Shown piece by piece: positions 45,434-55,999 of a stretch of DNA of 64,000 bases. This DNA is from Hymenopus coronatus (taxonomy: Eukaryota > Arthropoda > Insecta > Mantodea > Hymenopodidae): NCBI GenBank assembly GCA_030762935.1, contig CM060884.1:73287196-73351195 (forward strand), read 5' to 3'. The notes beneath the pieces are model-generated. The model made no database searches, was not told the DNA's origin, and was given only the letters and a program-made list of their open reading frames with translations. Position 1 is the stretch's first letter, and each line of letters starts with the position of its first letter. The position numbers and the translations under genes are program-made.

Positions 45434-46232
45434 TGCCTTCTCTACACGTATTATGTATATAGTGTATAGAGCAAATTTGGTACCTAGATTTCATTGGAAG
45501 TACCTGTTTTATGATCCTCTAAATACAAGAAAAAAATTAGTAAACTGGGCGTGTGTGTCTGTGGGCAGCATAGCTCTAAAATGAAAAGTTCCGATAAAAA
45601 AACAAACTTGATATTTAAGTTCAGTATCTTCCAAGGATGCCATAAAAAGATTTCCAAGAAACAACCCTACAACCACCCTTTACATGGAAATATTTTAGTC
45701 TTTTCAAAAATGGTTCTAACGATTTTGATTAAAATTTCTCACACTTACGTGATAAATAAAACGTATATCGTGAAGTTTCTAGAAAAAGCCCCTCAAGACC
45801 TCTTGTTTTTTTTGGTATATTTTTTGTCTTAATTTTGCATAACTGCTAAACGTAAGAGATAGACAAAAATATTCCTTAAAAAACACAATTTATGTCATAT
45901 ACATTTTTGTGGAGTTGACCGTTTCTGAGATATTCGCTGTTGTTCGTTTCAGTTCTAAATTATTTTAAACTCCTCTCATACCAGAACTTGTTAATCCTGG
46001 CATGGTAAACAAATGAATGTCAATTTCATAAGGACCATATTTTAAAACATTTGACTGTCGGTTTAGTCTAGTGCATTCCCTTATTTCTCTCCTACTTACA
46101 AGAAACTAGGTAACAAGATCCTTTCTGTTAATGTTTATCTCGATTAGAATTAAGTGGATAGAATAATAAACTTACAAACAATAATTTGTCAAGAGATTTA
46201 GAGAAACTTATGTGAATTGAGAACATCAGACA
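45434..46232 (+). mobile_element. HL element
   Basis: 5' CCTTCTCTACACGTATTATG, short microsatellite 45548-45566, diverged body, 3' end GAGATTTAGAGAAACTTATG then AGAACATCAGACATTT. Confidence 0.85.
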
Positions 46233-46261
46233 TTTTCTAACAAAAATTGGCATTCATTGAA

Positions 46262-46367
46262 ATTAATTCAAAATCTTCTCGAGCTTCTAACCAGGTAAAA
46301 ACTTGGTTTGACAACAACGTTAGTTAGTTGTTACCTGGTTAGAAGCCCGAGAAGATTTTGAATTAAT
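46262..46367. repeat. Foldback element with 37-bp arms
   Basis: Left arm 46262-46298 and right arm 46331-46367 are reverse complements with one mismatch (CTCGAGC versus CTCGGGC), around a 32-bp spacer. The right side continues into CGTCGCCAGGAAAGCTTCAG, shared in inverse with 39549-39582. Confidence 0.85.
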
Positions 46368-46455
46368 ACGTCGCCAGGAAAGCTTCAGTTCTTATTTTAA
46401 AAATTGAAATGTGTACAGATATCGGTTGCTAAGTTAAGAGTTGCAAAACCCAACG

Positions 46456-46695
46456 GGCCGCGCCGTGGCCGAGTGGTTAGACCACTCGCCTCTCACCTAG
46501 ACGGCCTGGGTTCGATCCCAAGCGACCGCATGTGAGATTTGTGGTGGACAAAGCGGCGCTGGGGCGGGTTTTCCGGTTTCCCCCACCATCGCATTCCACC
46601 AGTGCTCTACCTTCATTCATGTATCATCAATGTCACCGCCTGTGGTGCCATAAGTAGTTAAAGCGGGCGTTAGACACTATCAAAAAAAACAAAAA
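46456..46695 (+). mobile_element. SINE-B, full-length head and body
   Basis: A box TGGCCGAGTGG (46466-46476) and B box GGTTCGATCCC (46509-46519), Ser/Leu-tRNA-like. The body has GGGTTTTCCGGTTTCCCCC and CCTGTGGTGCCATAAGTAG with an A-rich end. The 5' and 3' tRNA ends do not pair, so it is not a tRNA gene. Confidence 0.85.
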
Positions 46696-46742
46696 CAAGT
46701 TTCAAGTTTAAAACTGCCAGCGATAGCAAGAGACAGACTGAA

Positions 46743-47525
46743 AAAACTGATGTGTTCCATTCATATGACCTTTTCTAGCTAGTCTGCAACACATTATACT
46801 AACAAAAGCTGGTACTTCTCTCTACATCGAGCTGAACAAGATAAAACAGAAGATAACAAAAAGGCCATATTAATTACTTCCTTATAAGTAAAAGGGAAAT
46901 AAGGGAAAACACTAGGCTAAAGCAATACTCAAATATTTTAAAAGCTATCTCTGTGTGACTGAAAATATTCCTTGCTTGACCAGCAGTTGATAAATATGAG
47001 AGGAGTGCTTTAAAGCTGAAACCAGTAACAGGGAATATCTCGGAATTGGCCAACTATAGGAAAAAAAAATATATGTGACATGAACTGTTTGTTTTAATGT
47101 GTGTTGTTTATATGTTTTTATACAGTAAGTTTAAATCTTCTATTACGGCTTACCAGTTAGGCCTAGGTCATCCAAAATGAAAAAGACTTCAGTGTCTGTT
47201 CACACAAAAATTAAAGAAATAATATTATTTTCTTTAATATACGGTATTTTAATCAAAATCGTAAGCCATTTTTGAGAAAATCAACATGTTAGACATTTCT
47301 TCATGTAGAAGGTAATTTGCAGTGGAAGAATTGTCCTCATAACCTTCGTGTTGCATCCCTAGAAGATACTAAACTTAAATGCCAAGTTTAGTATTTTACC
47401 TACTTTTCGTTTTTGAGCAATGCTGCCCATAGACAGACATACATAAACACAGACAGATGCACACCCGGGCATTTTTTCTAACTTTTTTGATTCAGCGGGT
47501 CTTAAAACCTGATTTTTATTTTATG
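46743..47525 (-). mobile_element. HL element, 5' end missing
   Basis: CTGATGTGTTCCATTCATAT and ACCTTTTCTAGCTAGTCTGC; body; microsatellite 47431-47465; stops after GATTCAGCGGGTCTTAAAAC. Confidence 0.85.
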
Positions 47526-47854
47526 GTATAGAAATTAAAAAGGTAAAAATAAAATTATAATGTATTATCAGTCTATCTTTAACAAATACTGCATTTCTAT
47601 GTTGTTTTTTGTTTGTTGTTTTTTTAAGCTAAATTTACTTTTCCTTTCAGCTTAATACTCATACTTAGATTGTAACCAACTCAGGGTCCTGGTACTGCGC
47701 TACACTTTTTTACCCCTATTAATAGGTTGCCTTTCCTATAGATCGTTACAGTATCGAATGTTAAAACCTAACAAAAGAAATATCTAAACTATCCAGTGTG
47801 CAGTAATGGCATAACGAAGTAACAACAAATATTAACTTAAGTGGTTGTTTTCAC
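47526..47854. other. Interval without a recognised feature
   Basis: About 330 bp A+T-rich; no frame or repeat recognised. Confidence 0.45.
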
Positions 47855-48100
47855 GAAGCCGTGTGTAGGACAGAAGTTGAATAGGTAGATTAGGACTGAA
47901 AAATTCAATGCCATGGCCCAGATTTGAACCACGAATCCCCTGGTCTCTAGCCGGTTGCTCTACCACTGAGCAACTATGGCAAAACGCCGGCACGCAATTA
48001 AATTCCACAACTGACCCGCATGTTTCCCGGTAAACCACAAGGTCATCTCAAATTATTTTGAGATGATGACCCCAATGGTGACTTACAATGTTGTAAGTAC
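47855..48100 (-). mobile_element. SINE-C copy leading into the 48-bp array
   Basis: GCCGTGTGTAGGACAGAAG tail side, B box on minus (GGTTCAAATCTGG), CGGTTGCTCTACCACTGAG, then body to TTGTAAGTAC where the array starts. Confidence 0.78.
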
Positions 48101-48636
48101 TTTAAGTGTGAGCTTTATAGTTTAGCCAACTATTAGAGTCAATAAGTGTTTAAGTGTGAGCTTTATAGTTTAGCCAACTATTAGAGTCAATAAGTGTTTA
48201 AGTGTGAGCTTTATAGTTTAGCCAACTATTAGAGTCAATAAGTGTTTAAGTGTGAGCTTTATAGTTTAGCCAACTATTAGAGTCAATAAGTGTTTAAGTG
48301 TGAGCTTTATAGTTTAGCCAACTATTAGAGTCAATAAGTGTTTAAGTGTGAGATTTATAGTTTAGCCAACTATTAGGGTCAATAAGTGTTTAAGTGTGAG
48401 CTTTATAGTTTAGCCAACTATTTGAGTCAATAAGTGTTTAAGTGTGAGCTTTATAGTTTAGCCAACTATTAGAGTCAATAAGTGTTTAAGTGTGAGCTTT
48501 ATAGTTTAGCCAACTATTAGAGTCAATAAGTGTTTAAGTGTGAGCTTTATAGTTTAGAAAACTATTAGAGTCAATAAGTGTTTAAGTGTGACCTTTATAG
48601 TTTAGCCAACTATTAGAGTCAATAAGTGTTTAAGTG
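48101..48636. repeat. 48-bp minisatellite, 11 units plus a partial
   Basis: Unit starts TTTAAGTGTGAGCTTTATAG at 48101 and every 48 bp to 48581, with a short partial at 48629. Units differ by zero to three bases (for example GAGATTT at 48341, TTTAGAAAAC at 48533). No spacers, so not a CRISPR array. The unit matches one segment of the SINE-C body at 45051-45099. Confidence 0.97.
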
Positions 48637-48952
48637 TTTTCTTCACAGATGTCATGTGTAGGACAGGAGATCGATAGGTAGAGCAACTGATTAGAGATCG
48701 CGAGATCCTTGGTTCAAATCCCGGCTATCGCATTGACTTTTTCAGTCTGACTCTACCTATCCAACTCCTGTCCTATACACGGCTACAGATCGGGAGATCC
48801 GTGGTTCAAATCCCGGCTATGTCATTGAGTTTTTCAGTCTGACTCTTCTTATCCAACTCCTGTCCTACAAACGCCTAGAGATTTGGAGATCCGTAGTTCA
48901 AATCCCGGCTATGGCATTGAATTTTTCAGTGTGTCTCTACCTATCCAAGTAG
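48637..48952 (+). repeat. Tandem trimer of SINE-C head and tail (92-bp period)
   Basis: B-box-like GGTTCAAATCC at 48711 and 48803, and AGTTCAAATCC at 48895: spacing 92 bp each. Each unit continues CCGGCTAT, TTTTTCAGTCTGACTCT and CCAACTCCTGTCCTA. Orientation is opposite to the SINE-C copies at 45120 and 47855. Confidence 0.85.
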
Positions 48953-49378
48953 GAAATAACCAGTTTATGATATAGGAGATGCTAGCAGATGACCTTAGAA
49001 CAGAAAGCAGAGTGGCTGAGGACATAATGAAAGTGTGCCATTTAGAGGAATATTTAAAGCAGAGAGTTCCTAAAGGAACAGCAGAATGGGAATAGCGTGA
49101 GGAGTTCAGTAAGTGGGGTCGTAAAGGGAAGTCTACACCTGCATTTCAGACAATGAACAAAAGAAGAGCGGCAACACTCCGCGCCACTTAATTTGCATGC
49201 AGGAGTTTGCGTCAAAAGATTATGGAAAGGTTCCTATTATGAGCAGTGTGCGTCGAGAGCATTAATTTATGTGTTAATGTCGTGCCTGTTTCCGTATTGC
49301 TCCGCTAGGGGATACACACAATGAATATCAGACTTAATAAGTACGGAGCGTGTATAAATGGGTACTCTATACCGTCAC
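48953..49378. other. Interval without a recognised feature
   Basis: About 425 bp, purine-rich in the first 200 bp; no frame over 60 codons and no repeat match. Confidence 0.45.
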
Positions 49379-49407
49379 TTTGTCACATTCACATGGCTTT
49401 CTCTACA
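49379..49407 (-). mobile_element. HL 3' end scrap
   Basis: TGTCACATTCACATGGCTTT CTCTACA-type sequence; about 30 bp only. Confidence 0.5.
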
Positions 49408-49440
49408 CTAAGGCATTTATTATTGTTTTGCAATTGTATC

Positions 49441-49550
49441 ATTTTCTCTACCACATAAAATATAGAGAAGCTTAGCATTCAATCAAAATATCCCTATATA
49501 TAGATTTCACTGCAAATACACTTTTTTGAGTGTCCTGAATTAAAAAAAAT
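49441..49550 (+). mobile_element. HL 5' end scrap
   Basis: ATTTTCTCTACCACATAAAA, GCTTAGCATTCAATCAAAAT and TAGATTTCACTGCAAATACA. Confidence 0.65.
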
Positions 49551-49892
49551 TAGATGTGTACCATTCACATTACTTTTTCTACATACCTGCATCAATTTAT
49601 TGCTAAAAAGCTAATGCTTCTATTTTCTTCAATCTAATTCAGAAAAAATTAGCATAAATAGTCTCATTACTTGCTTCCTTGTAAGTAGAAGCGAAATAAA
49701 GGAGTACCATAGGTTAAAGTGATAGTCAAACGCTGGTTCCTATGTGACTGAAGTTCCTTTGTTTGTATGGACAGGAGTTGACAAATTCCTGTATGAGAAA
49801 AGTATACATTTCTTAAAGCTGATATACAAGGAATATCTAAAAAACGATCAACTCCACAAAAAAAATGTATATGACCTAAATGGTGTGTGTCC
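49551..49892 (-). mobile_element. HL distal half, left arm of inverted pair
   Basis: TTAGATGTGTACCATTCACA to AATGTATATGACCTAAATGG; the orientation flips at GTCACGAAG. Confidence 0.85.
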
Positions 49893-50497
49893 GTCACGAA
49901 GATTTTCAAAAGAATGCCCTCGCATGGAACTTTTGTCGAAAGTTTTGATTTTATTAAAAATGGTTCAAACGATTTTGATTAATAATTCTTATATTTAAGA
50001 TATTTACCTGACAAATAAAATGTATCTATTGATTATTGTGGGAATAGCCTCTGAAGACTGTTTTATTCTGAATGAATTGTACGGAATTTTGCATAGCTGC
50101 TAAACCGTAAGAGATGGACAAAATTCTTACCTCACAAAAAAAGTAGATCACATTAAAACATGCACTTTATGTTATATACTTTTTTATCGTGTAGATCATC
50201 GTTTTTATATGTTTCTTGTTTTTGGTTTCACTTTTGAAAAACTTATACTTTTTACATACAGGAATTTGTCAACTTGTGTCCATACAAAGAAACTTCAGTC
50301 ACATAGCAACCATTTTTTGACTGTCACTTTAACCTATGGTACTCCTTTATTTCGCTTCTGCTTACAGGGAAGCAAGTAATAAGACTATTTCTGTGAATTT
50401 TATCTCGAATAGCATGAAGTAAATATAAACATAGGCTTTTTAATAAGAATTTATTGCAGAGATGTAGAGAAAGTCATGTGAATGGAACATACCAGAT
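49893..50497 (+). mobile_element. HL distal half, right arm of inverted pair
   Basis: GTCACGAAGATTTTCAAAAG to GATGTAGAGAAAGTCATGTG, AATGGAACATACCAGA. No 5' end or microsatellite. Confidence 0.88.
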
Positions 50498-51278
50498 TTT
50501 TTTCTTCTTCTTCTGTCTAAATAGCAATTGAAAAGTTGTAAGAAAATTGTGCTCTGATATTCAAGTATCATATCAATTACCTCTATGATGTTTAGATTGT
50601 AAATATTGCGCATACATGCTAGAGGAAGTAAAAATGCAAATTTTGCAAGTGTTGAGACTGCGTTGTTGGAAGCAGAAAGCCAAGGAGAAAAAGATAGGGT
50701 GCTGGGTGATGATGACGTAACAGAAGAGATGCAGTAGACCCTGTCCTTCACAAATAAAAATTTATATTCAAAAATATGCCCAGCCATTTCCCACAGCTCC
50801 ACCTCTTCATAGTATGTAAAATACACACTTCTGTTTTTAACCTCTATTATTTTCTTTCTTTACACTTAAGGTCTTTTAAATGGTATTTCTTTGAATAATA
50901 TAGAATATGTTGATACGCAAGCACTTTGCGGGATATTGGAAACGAGGTTTATGAGCCATTATGTTGGGTTCAGGCTCATCCGCCATGATAAAGACCTCAG
51001 AAAGTAATTCTGTGTGACTTGAGTTCGTGCCAAAACTGATATCAGCTTTAAATGGCAAGCACTTGAGACAATAACTGGGGGATAATTTGTAACGGCAGAG
51101 CAAAGGGGGTGGGAACTCCCTGGAGTTCTGCCTCGTCATCAAGGGTAATCAGCATTAATTTGCCAAGGCTCAGAAAAGCAACCTCTTGTCACCTGAGGCC
51201 CCCAGCTTATTTCCTTCTTCTTCATTATCTCATACTCCGAGTAAATGTTGAAACAAATCAAAATAAACAACGAATGTA
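50498..51278. other. Interval without a supported gene
   Basis: Minus frames of 128 codons (50440-50826) and 88 codons (50876-51142) occur. The first terminates inside HL sequence and neither has a recognised domain. No shared repeat seen. Confidence 0.4.
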
Positions 51279-51280
51279 TA

Positions 51281-51958
51281 CGGGGGTCCTTCTTTCAACC
51301 TCTTATAGGCTATAAATAAAAGATAAGTTCATAGACAACAATTATTTTATCACTAAATGTTTTGTACACTTATGGTTACTTTTCAACATCATCACCTAAA
51401 AGATTGAGACATTTATCATACCTGTGCACAAGCTTTGCAATAACCGCTTCAAAAAATGCTTGAGCATTGACGTTGATGAAGATCTTCGTACTTTACCACT
51501 TTTGCGGAGAGCCATTGAAAACGAACGAAGAGGAATGCTGACTTCAGGAATTGTGTTGATCCATGACAACGCTCGTCCACACTCTGCTGGCACAACCCAT
51601 CGGCTCCTTGAACAATTTCAATGGGACATTTTCGATCATCCGCCGTACAGTGCTGACCTGGCACCCAGCGACTTTCACCTTTTCCCTGAACTGAAGACTG
51701 AGGGGGCAGTACTTTCAAACCAATGAAGATCTTCAAAACAACGTCAAGGCTCATTTGAAATCATTGGCGGCAACATTTTTTGAAGCGGGTATTTCAAAGC
51801 TTGTGCCCAGGTACGATAAATGTCGCAATATTTTCGGTGACTATGTTGAAAAGAAACCATTAGTGTAAAACACTTTTGGTAATAAAATAATTGTTTTCTA
51901 TGAACTTGTCTTTTATTTATAGTTTATCGGAGATTGAAAAAAAAAAAAGCAGTCCTCG
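51281..51958. mobile_element. Palindromic mariner derivative, complete, TA-flanked
   Basis: TA at 51279-51280 and 51959-51960 flank related ends (CGGGGGTCC left, complement of CGAGGACTGC right). The left arm to about 51492 is the reverse complement of the transposase 3' end; the strand then switches at GATCTTCGTACTTTACCAC. The plus frame carries GMLTSGIVLIHDNARPH (second catalytic Asp intact) and DLAPSDFHLFPELK (third intact), then a frameshift, then KLVPRYDK-like and DYVEK C-terminal sequence ending near 51867. The N-terminal half and first Asp are missing, so no active enzyme. Length 678 bp against about 1.3 kb for a full mariner. Confidence 0.9.
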
Positions 51959-51960
51959 TA

Positions 51961-52391
51961 GCCAATTGTAAAAAAATGCTGCTCGAAAGAATTGCTTTTG
52001 AAAGGTGCAAAGCGCCGCTATGTTGTTGAGGTATTTGCTGTTAAACGTTAATGAGAATAGAACTGACAAACAAGTTTTAACAATACTTGTAGAACATGGC
52101 TACATCATTTGCGCACACTTCACCTATATGTGTCTTCCATAAGGAGGCGCTTGTGTGACGTCACCTCTTAGTAAGTTAATGATTTACGTGACTGCATTTG
52201 TGTTTTGTTTGTTCTGAAAGGCTCAGTTCTCCTGTTACATTGGGACTGAATTATCCAACTGTCCTGTATTTGTTTCCTACTCGCCAGTTTAAGGATCTTA
52301 GGGATATCTGCACACGTCAAATACCAGCAGGTGGCCAACCTGGTATTAACAATTATCATTATTGTCATATCGGCATCATGTTGGTTGCGCA
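51961..52391. other. Interval without a recognised feature
   Basis: Short overlapping frames at 52168-52401 on both strands without motifs. Confidence 0.4.
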
Positions 52392-52564
52392 GATAACTTA
52401 GTTTGACCCCAAGCGACTATATGTGGTGCACAAAGCGGGTCTTCCCTGGATTCTCCTGTTTTATTATATTCTACCGGTGCTCCACGTATCACCAGTGCCA
52501 TCACCTGCGGTGCCATTGTGTAAAAGCGGGAGAAAACACAACTAAAATAAACAATCATAAAGCG
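52392..52564 (+). mobile_element. SINE-B fragment
   Basis: GACCCCAAGCGACTATATG, CACAAAGCGGGTCTTCC, CACCTGCGGTGCCATTGTGT and an A-rich end; same family as 46456-46695. Confidence 0.7.
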
Positions 52565-52955
52565 AATCAACACTTATACAGGATTAATGCTCTAGAGGGA
52601 CGATTTCACTAGACAGAGATTTCAAATTTCTATGCTCCTATATAGATTCTTCATAAAGTTTTACTGTGAATGTATTTTTTTAATCTATCTAAAACTCAAT
52701 AAATACTTTGAAATATATAAATTTTGTCATAATATTGTAGTATATACAATGTGAGATAGGAATCACCCCTACACTGCGCATACTAGTTTTAGAGGTCGTG
52801 CCTGCGAGTCGGAAGCAGTTTTAAGGTAAAGCAGTATGTACATTTGGTTAGAAACATCAGGTGCAATTAATACACACGCAAGCGTGGGAGGTGACACGTG
52901 ACTTTTACTGAGTGGTTAGCGGCGAGAGAACCCAATGGTTACCCAAACTCATATT
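52565..52955. repeat. Direct repeat unit, copy 1
   Basis: About 390 bp highly similar to 53400-53800; shared blocks include GATAGGAATCACCCCTACAC, GTACATTTGGTTAGAAACAT and CAATTAATACACACGCAAGC. Preceded by a SINE-B tail. Confidence 0.9.
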
Positions 52956-52957
52956 GA

Positions 52958-53399
52958 CTACCTCCGTGGTCGAGTGGTCAGTGACTCCATTCCCGGCTGT
53001 GGCAGGGAATTTATCTTTAGCCAGAGTCTGGAAGTATATTTGTGAGAGTGAATGTGTGTGTGTGTGTGTGTGTGTGTTTGAGGAAAATAAAACGATTTAA
53101 ACCCAACGTAAAGAACCCACACAACGTGTTGACCTTTATGACCTTAAATTTTAAAGGGAGATATATAAATGCAACAATAAAAAACCTATTATTCTACCCG
53201 CTTCATACTAATAAAGACAACTGTCTTATTACTCATTTCCTTATACTTGGATAGATCTGATTGAGGAAAATAAAATTATTTAAACCAAACGTAAAAAAGA
53301 AGCTATAGACGAGTTGTTTGAATTGCAAAGCCCCCGATAGGACTTTAGATGTTAAAGTGGGCGACATAAATGAAAAAAAAAAAAAAAAAAAAAAAAAAA
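52958..53399 (+). mobile_element. SINE-B related segment with insertions and a poly(A) tail
   Basis: Head-like CCTCCGTGGTCGAGTGGTCA (A-box-like TGGTCGAGTGG), a (TG)n run at 53056-53079, a small HL fragment (about 53198-53253), then the SINE-like tail GATGTTAAAGTGGGCGACAT and a pure A run at about 53374-53399. TGAGGAAAATAAAA followed by AACGTAAA occurs at 53078 and 53266, bracketing the HL-containing insertion. Confidence 0.6.
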
Positions 53400-53800
53400 C
53401 TTATATTGGCTTAATGCACTGGAGAGACGATTTCACTGGACGGAAATTTCAAATTTCTATACTCTCATATAGATTCTTCTAAAAGTTTTACTCTGAATCT
53501 ATTTTATTAATTTATCTAATGTCATTAAAACTCGATAAATAATGTAGAATATATAAATTATGTCATAATATTGTAGTATATCCAACATAAGATAGGAATC
53601 ACCCCTACACTGCGCATATTAGTTTCAGAGGTAGAGCTGTTTGCGCCTGCGAGTCGGATCAGTTTTAAGGTACAGCAGAATGTACATTTGGTTAGAAACA
53701 TCAGGAGCAATTAATACACACGCAAGCGTGCGAGGTGACACGCGGCGTTTACTGGGTGGTTAGCGGCGAGAGAACCCAAGGGTTACCCAAACTCCATTTA
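53400..53800. repeat. Direct repeat unit, copy 2
   Basis: Second copy of 52565-52955, again directly after a SINE-B-type tail. Differs by scattered substitutions and small indels such as the extra AGCTGTTTGC near 53636. Confidence 0.9.
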
Positions 53801-53837
53801 GCTCACCTTGTACATCGTAGATATTGCAGTTTACACT

Positions 53838-53983
53838 TTTTACTTTCTCTAGCCCCACATTTACAGTGTACATAGGGATAGGTAAGGTAATGTAATGCAC
53901 CCAAAAATTCGATGTCGAGATTTCACCGGAAATATAGGTTTTGGTGTTCCCTAAGTCCGAGAAAAGTAGTTTTAAAAAAAGGT
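53838..53983 (+). mobile_element. HL 5' end, left arm of inverted pair
   Basis: TACTTTCTCTAGCCCCACAT to GTAGTTTTAAAAAAAGGTG; variant palindrome. Confidence 0.82.
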
Positions 53984-54252
53984 GATTCCATGTAAGGGGT
54001 AGTTGGGGTGGGTAGGTTTTGCTGTCGCATCCTTAGAAGACACCGTACTTTAATACCAATGTTGGCATTTAACAGACTTGTTTTCGAGCTAAGCTGTACG
54101 CAGGCATCCACACACATGGACTGTTTTCTAGAAATGCTTTTTTATAATTCAGGGGTACCCAGAGCATGTATTTCCGGTGAAATCTCGGTATCGAATTTTT
54201 GGGCGCATTACAATACCTTCTCTATACGCATATTAAGTGTAGAGAAAATAAA
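53984..54252 (-). mobile_element. HL 5' half, right arm of inverted pair
   Basis: ATTCCATGTAAGGGGTAGTT to AAGTGTAGAGAAAATAAAAC; short microsatellite near 54100-54118. Confidence 0.85.
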
Positions 54253-54838
54253 ACGGAGAGTTATTGTTACACTTATGACAGAAGTGGGATTTAACGTCAC
54301 GATGGAGGATATAATGCAAATACAATTACCCGAAATTAATAAGTTAAACAGGAAAATGCAGCTTGTGGATGGCAACAGTGACTGGCGATTATGGCCACAG
54401 TATACATTATTTCCTTGCAGTGGCAGTGCTGGATGTATGTTACTTTACAAGATTTTTGAAGATAAATTGAGCATTTCCTTTTAGTCGTAAAAGCCGTACT
54501 TAACTGTTGTACTCCTGCGAGAAAATTTCTTCTCTTTCCTTTTCTGGTGCAATTTAAAGAATTTTTGATCTTTTAGTTTTAAAGAAAGGCTCGAGGATTT
54601 CTTTGACTGAAGTGTCTACTGCTGCATATATGTGAGATTCAGTTTTATTGTTGGAAATTTCAGACGCGAAGGTTGTTGTTATGCGGCACTCAGCTTTAAG
54701 GCTTCTGTTTATTTCATCTGGTAGTGGAGCTATAAAGTTAAGGGTTTCCTGCGTTCTCAAATTCTGAAATAAAATATTGAGAGGGAAAATTGAAGCTTCC
54801 ATCTTGTATACAAATATAACTAGAATAGGTTTTCTGTT
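54253..54838. other. Non-repeat interval with two weak frames
   Basis: Plus frame to 54484 (about 76 codons beyond the HL end) and minus frame 54554-54802 (82 codons) have varied composition but no recognised domain. They could be decayed exons or chance. Confidence 0.3.
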
Positions 54839-54930
54839 TCTCTAACACGTGCTCAGCAAGTAGATAATATAGTGCATTCCACCCAAAATTTGGTACCGAG
54901 GTTTCAACGGTAATGCATGTTTTAAAAAGA
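54839..54930 (+). mobile_element. HL 5' end scrap
   Basis: TCTAACACGTGCTCAGCAAG, GTGCATTCCACCCAAAATTT, GTTTCAACGGTAATGCATG. Confidence 0.7.
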
Positions 54931-54955
54931 ATGTTTACATCTTAAAACGTATTTT

Positions 54956-55692
54956 ACTTTCTCTAGCACATATGTACATACAATTTGATGTCCAGATATC
55001 ACCGAAAATGTATGTTTTTAGGTCCACTGAGTCCGAAAAATGCATTTTTAGAGAAAAGTCCGTGTCTGTATGTGGACAGCATAGCTCAAAAACTAAAAGA
55101 CTGTTAAATAACAAACTTGCATTTATGTTTATTATCTTCCAACGATGCGAAACCTGCATTTTCCAAAGACATCGCCTTTGCATGCAAACATTTTTTATTT
55201 TTTTTCTCAAAAATTGCTCTAACGATTTTTACTAAAATAATGTATATTAAACGTATTTATAAGATAAATAAAATTTACATTTAAAATTTTCTCGGAATAG
55301 CGAATCAAGACCTTATTCTGGATGAATTTTGCAGAATATTACATAACGGTTAAACCGTAAGAGATAGACAAGAACTCACCAGACAGAAATGTATATTCTG
55401 CTAAAACACACAACTTATTTCATTTAAGTTTTTTATTATTGATTCCATCGTTTTCAAAGATTCCTTTTCGCAAATCAGACCATGCAAAAAGAACTGAACC
55501 TCAAATATTTTTAAAACGACCAGCTTTTAAAAGATTTGACTGTCACTTTAGCCTAATGTTGCTTCTCTTTTGCTTACATGGAAGCAAATAATAAGACGAT
55601 TTCTGCTAATTTTTATCTCAATTAGTATGATACAGAATAATATTTTGTAAAAATATTCAGAAAAGTTTATGTGAATGGAACCCATCATAGTT
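54956..55692 (+). mobile_element. HL element
   Basis: TTTACTTTCTCTAGCACATA, weak microsatellite 55060-55078, diverged body, 3' end AGAAAAGTTTATGTGAATGG then AACCCATCA. The inverted repeat is degraded. Confidence 0.82.
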
Positions 55693-55789
55693 CATGAACA
55701 AGGTTTTATGTCTGATAAATTAAACTTTTATTTATGCAAGATCTTTAATTCTTGCGGCTTTCAGCGTCATATTCTCGTATATTGAGGAT

Positions 55790-55985
55790 GACAGGCCGTT
55801 TAATTTTACTCAGAAGCCTCGAGATTCCTTTACGTGCCGTAAATCTACGAAACGGCACAAAGGTTTAACTTCCCTTCCGAAGAAGTCCAGCTAAGGGTTT
55901 TTACGTCCAAAAAATTCTATCAGCCTCCTCTGGTTTGAACCCTCATCTTGGGAACCAAAGACTGATCTGGGCACCTCCTGTGTGT
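55790..55985 (-). mobile_element. SINE-A copy, inverted
   Basis: On minus: B-box-like GGGTTCAAACC, then body blocks (GTAAAAACCCTTAGCTGG, TTCGGAAGGGAAGTTAA, GTAGATTTACGGCACGTAAA). The tail is truncated near 55795. Confidence 0.75.
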
Positions 55986-55999
55986 CTTTGAATAGTACC

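Noticed and set aside
46456..46530. Possible tRNA gene with good A and B boxes
   Set aside because: Acceptor ends do not pair and the sequence continues into a body repeated elsewhere in the window; it is a SINE head. The same reasoning applies at 45183-45250 and 23261-23332.
48101..48636. Possible CRISPR-like array with 48-bp repeats
   Set aside because: Units are contiguous with no spacers, and the setting is a eukaryotic SINE.
50440..50826. 128-codon minus frame
   Set aside because: Its C-terminal quarter is HL sequence and the rest has no recognisable motif; likely chance in A+T-rich DNA.
52565..53800. LTR-type element with 390-bp terminal repeats
   Set aside because: Both units are preceded by SINE-B tails, no primer-binding site or polypurine tract was seen, the ends are not TG/CA and the interior is SINE and HL debris.
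54008..54484. 158-codon plus frame
   Set aside because: The first half is translated HL sequence. The remaining 76 codons alone are too weak to call.
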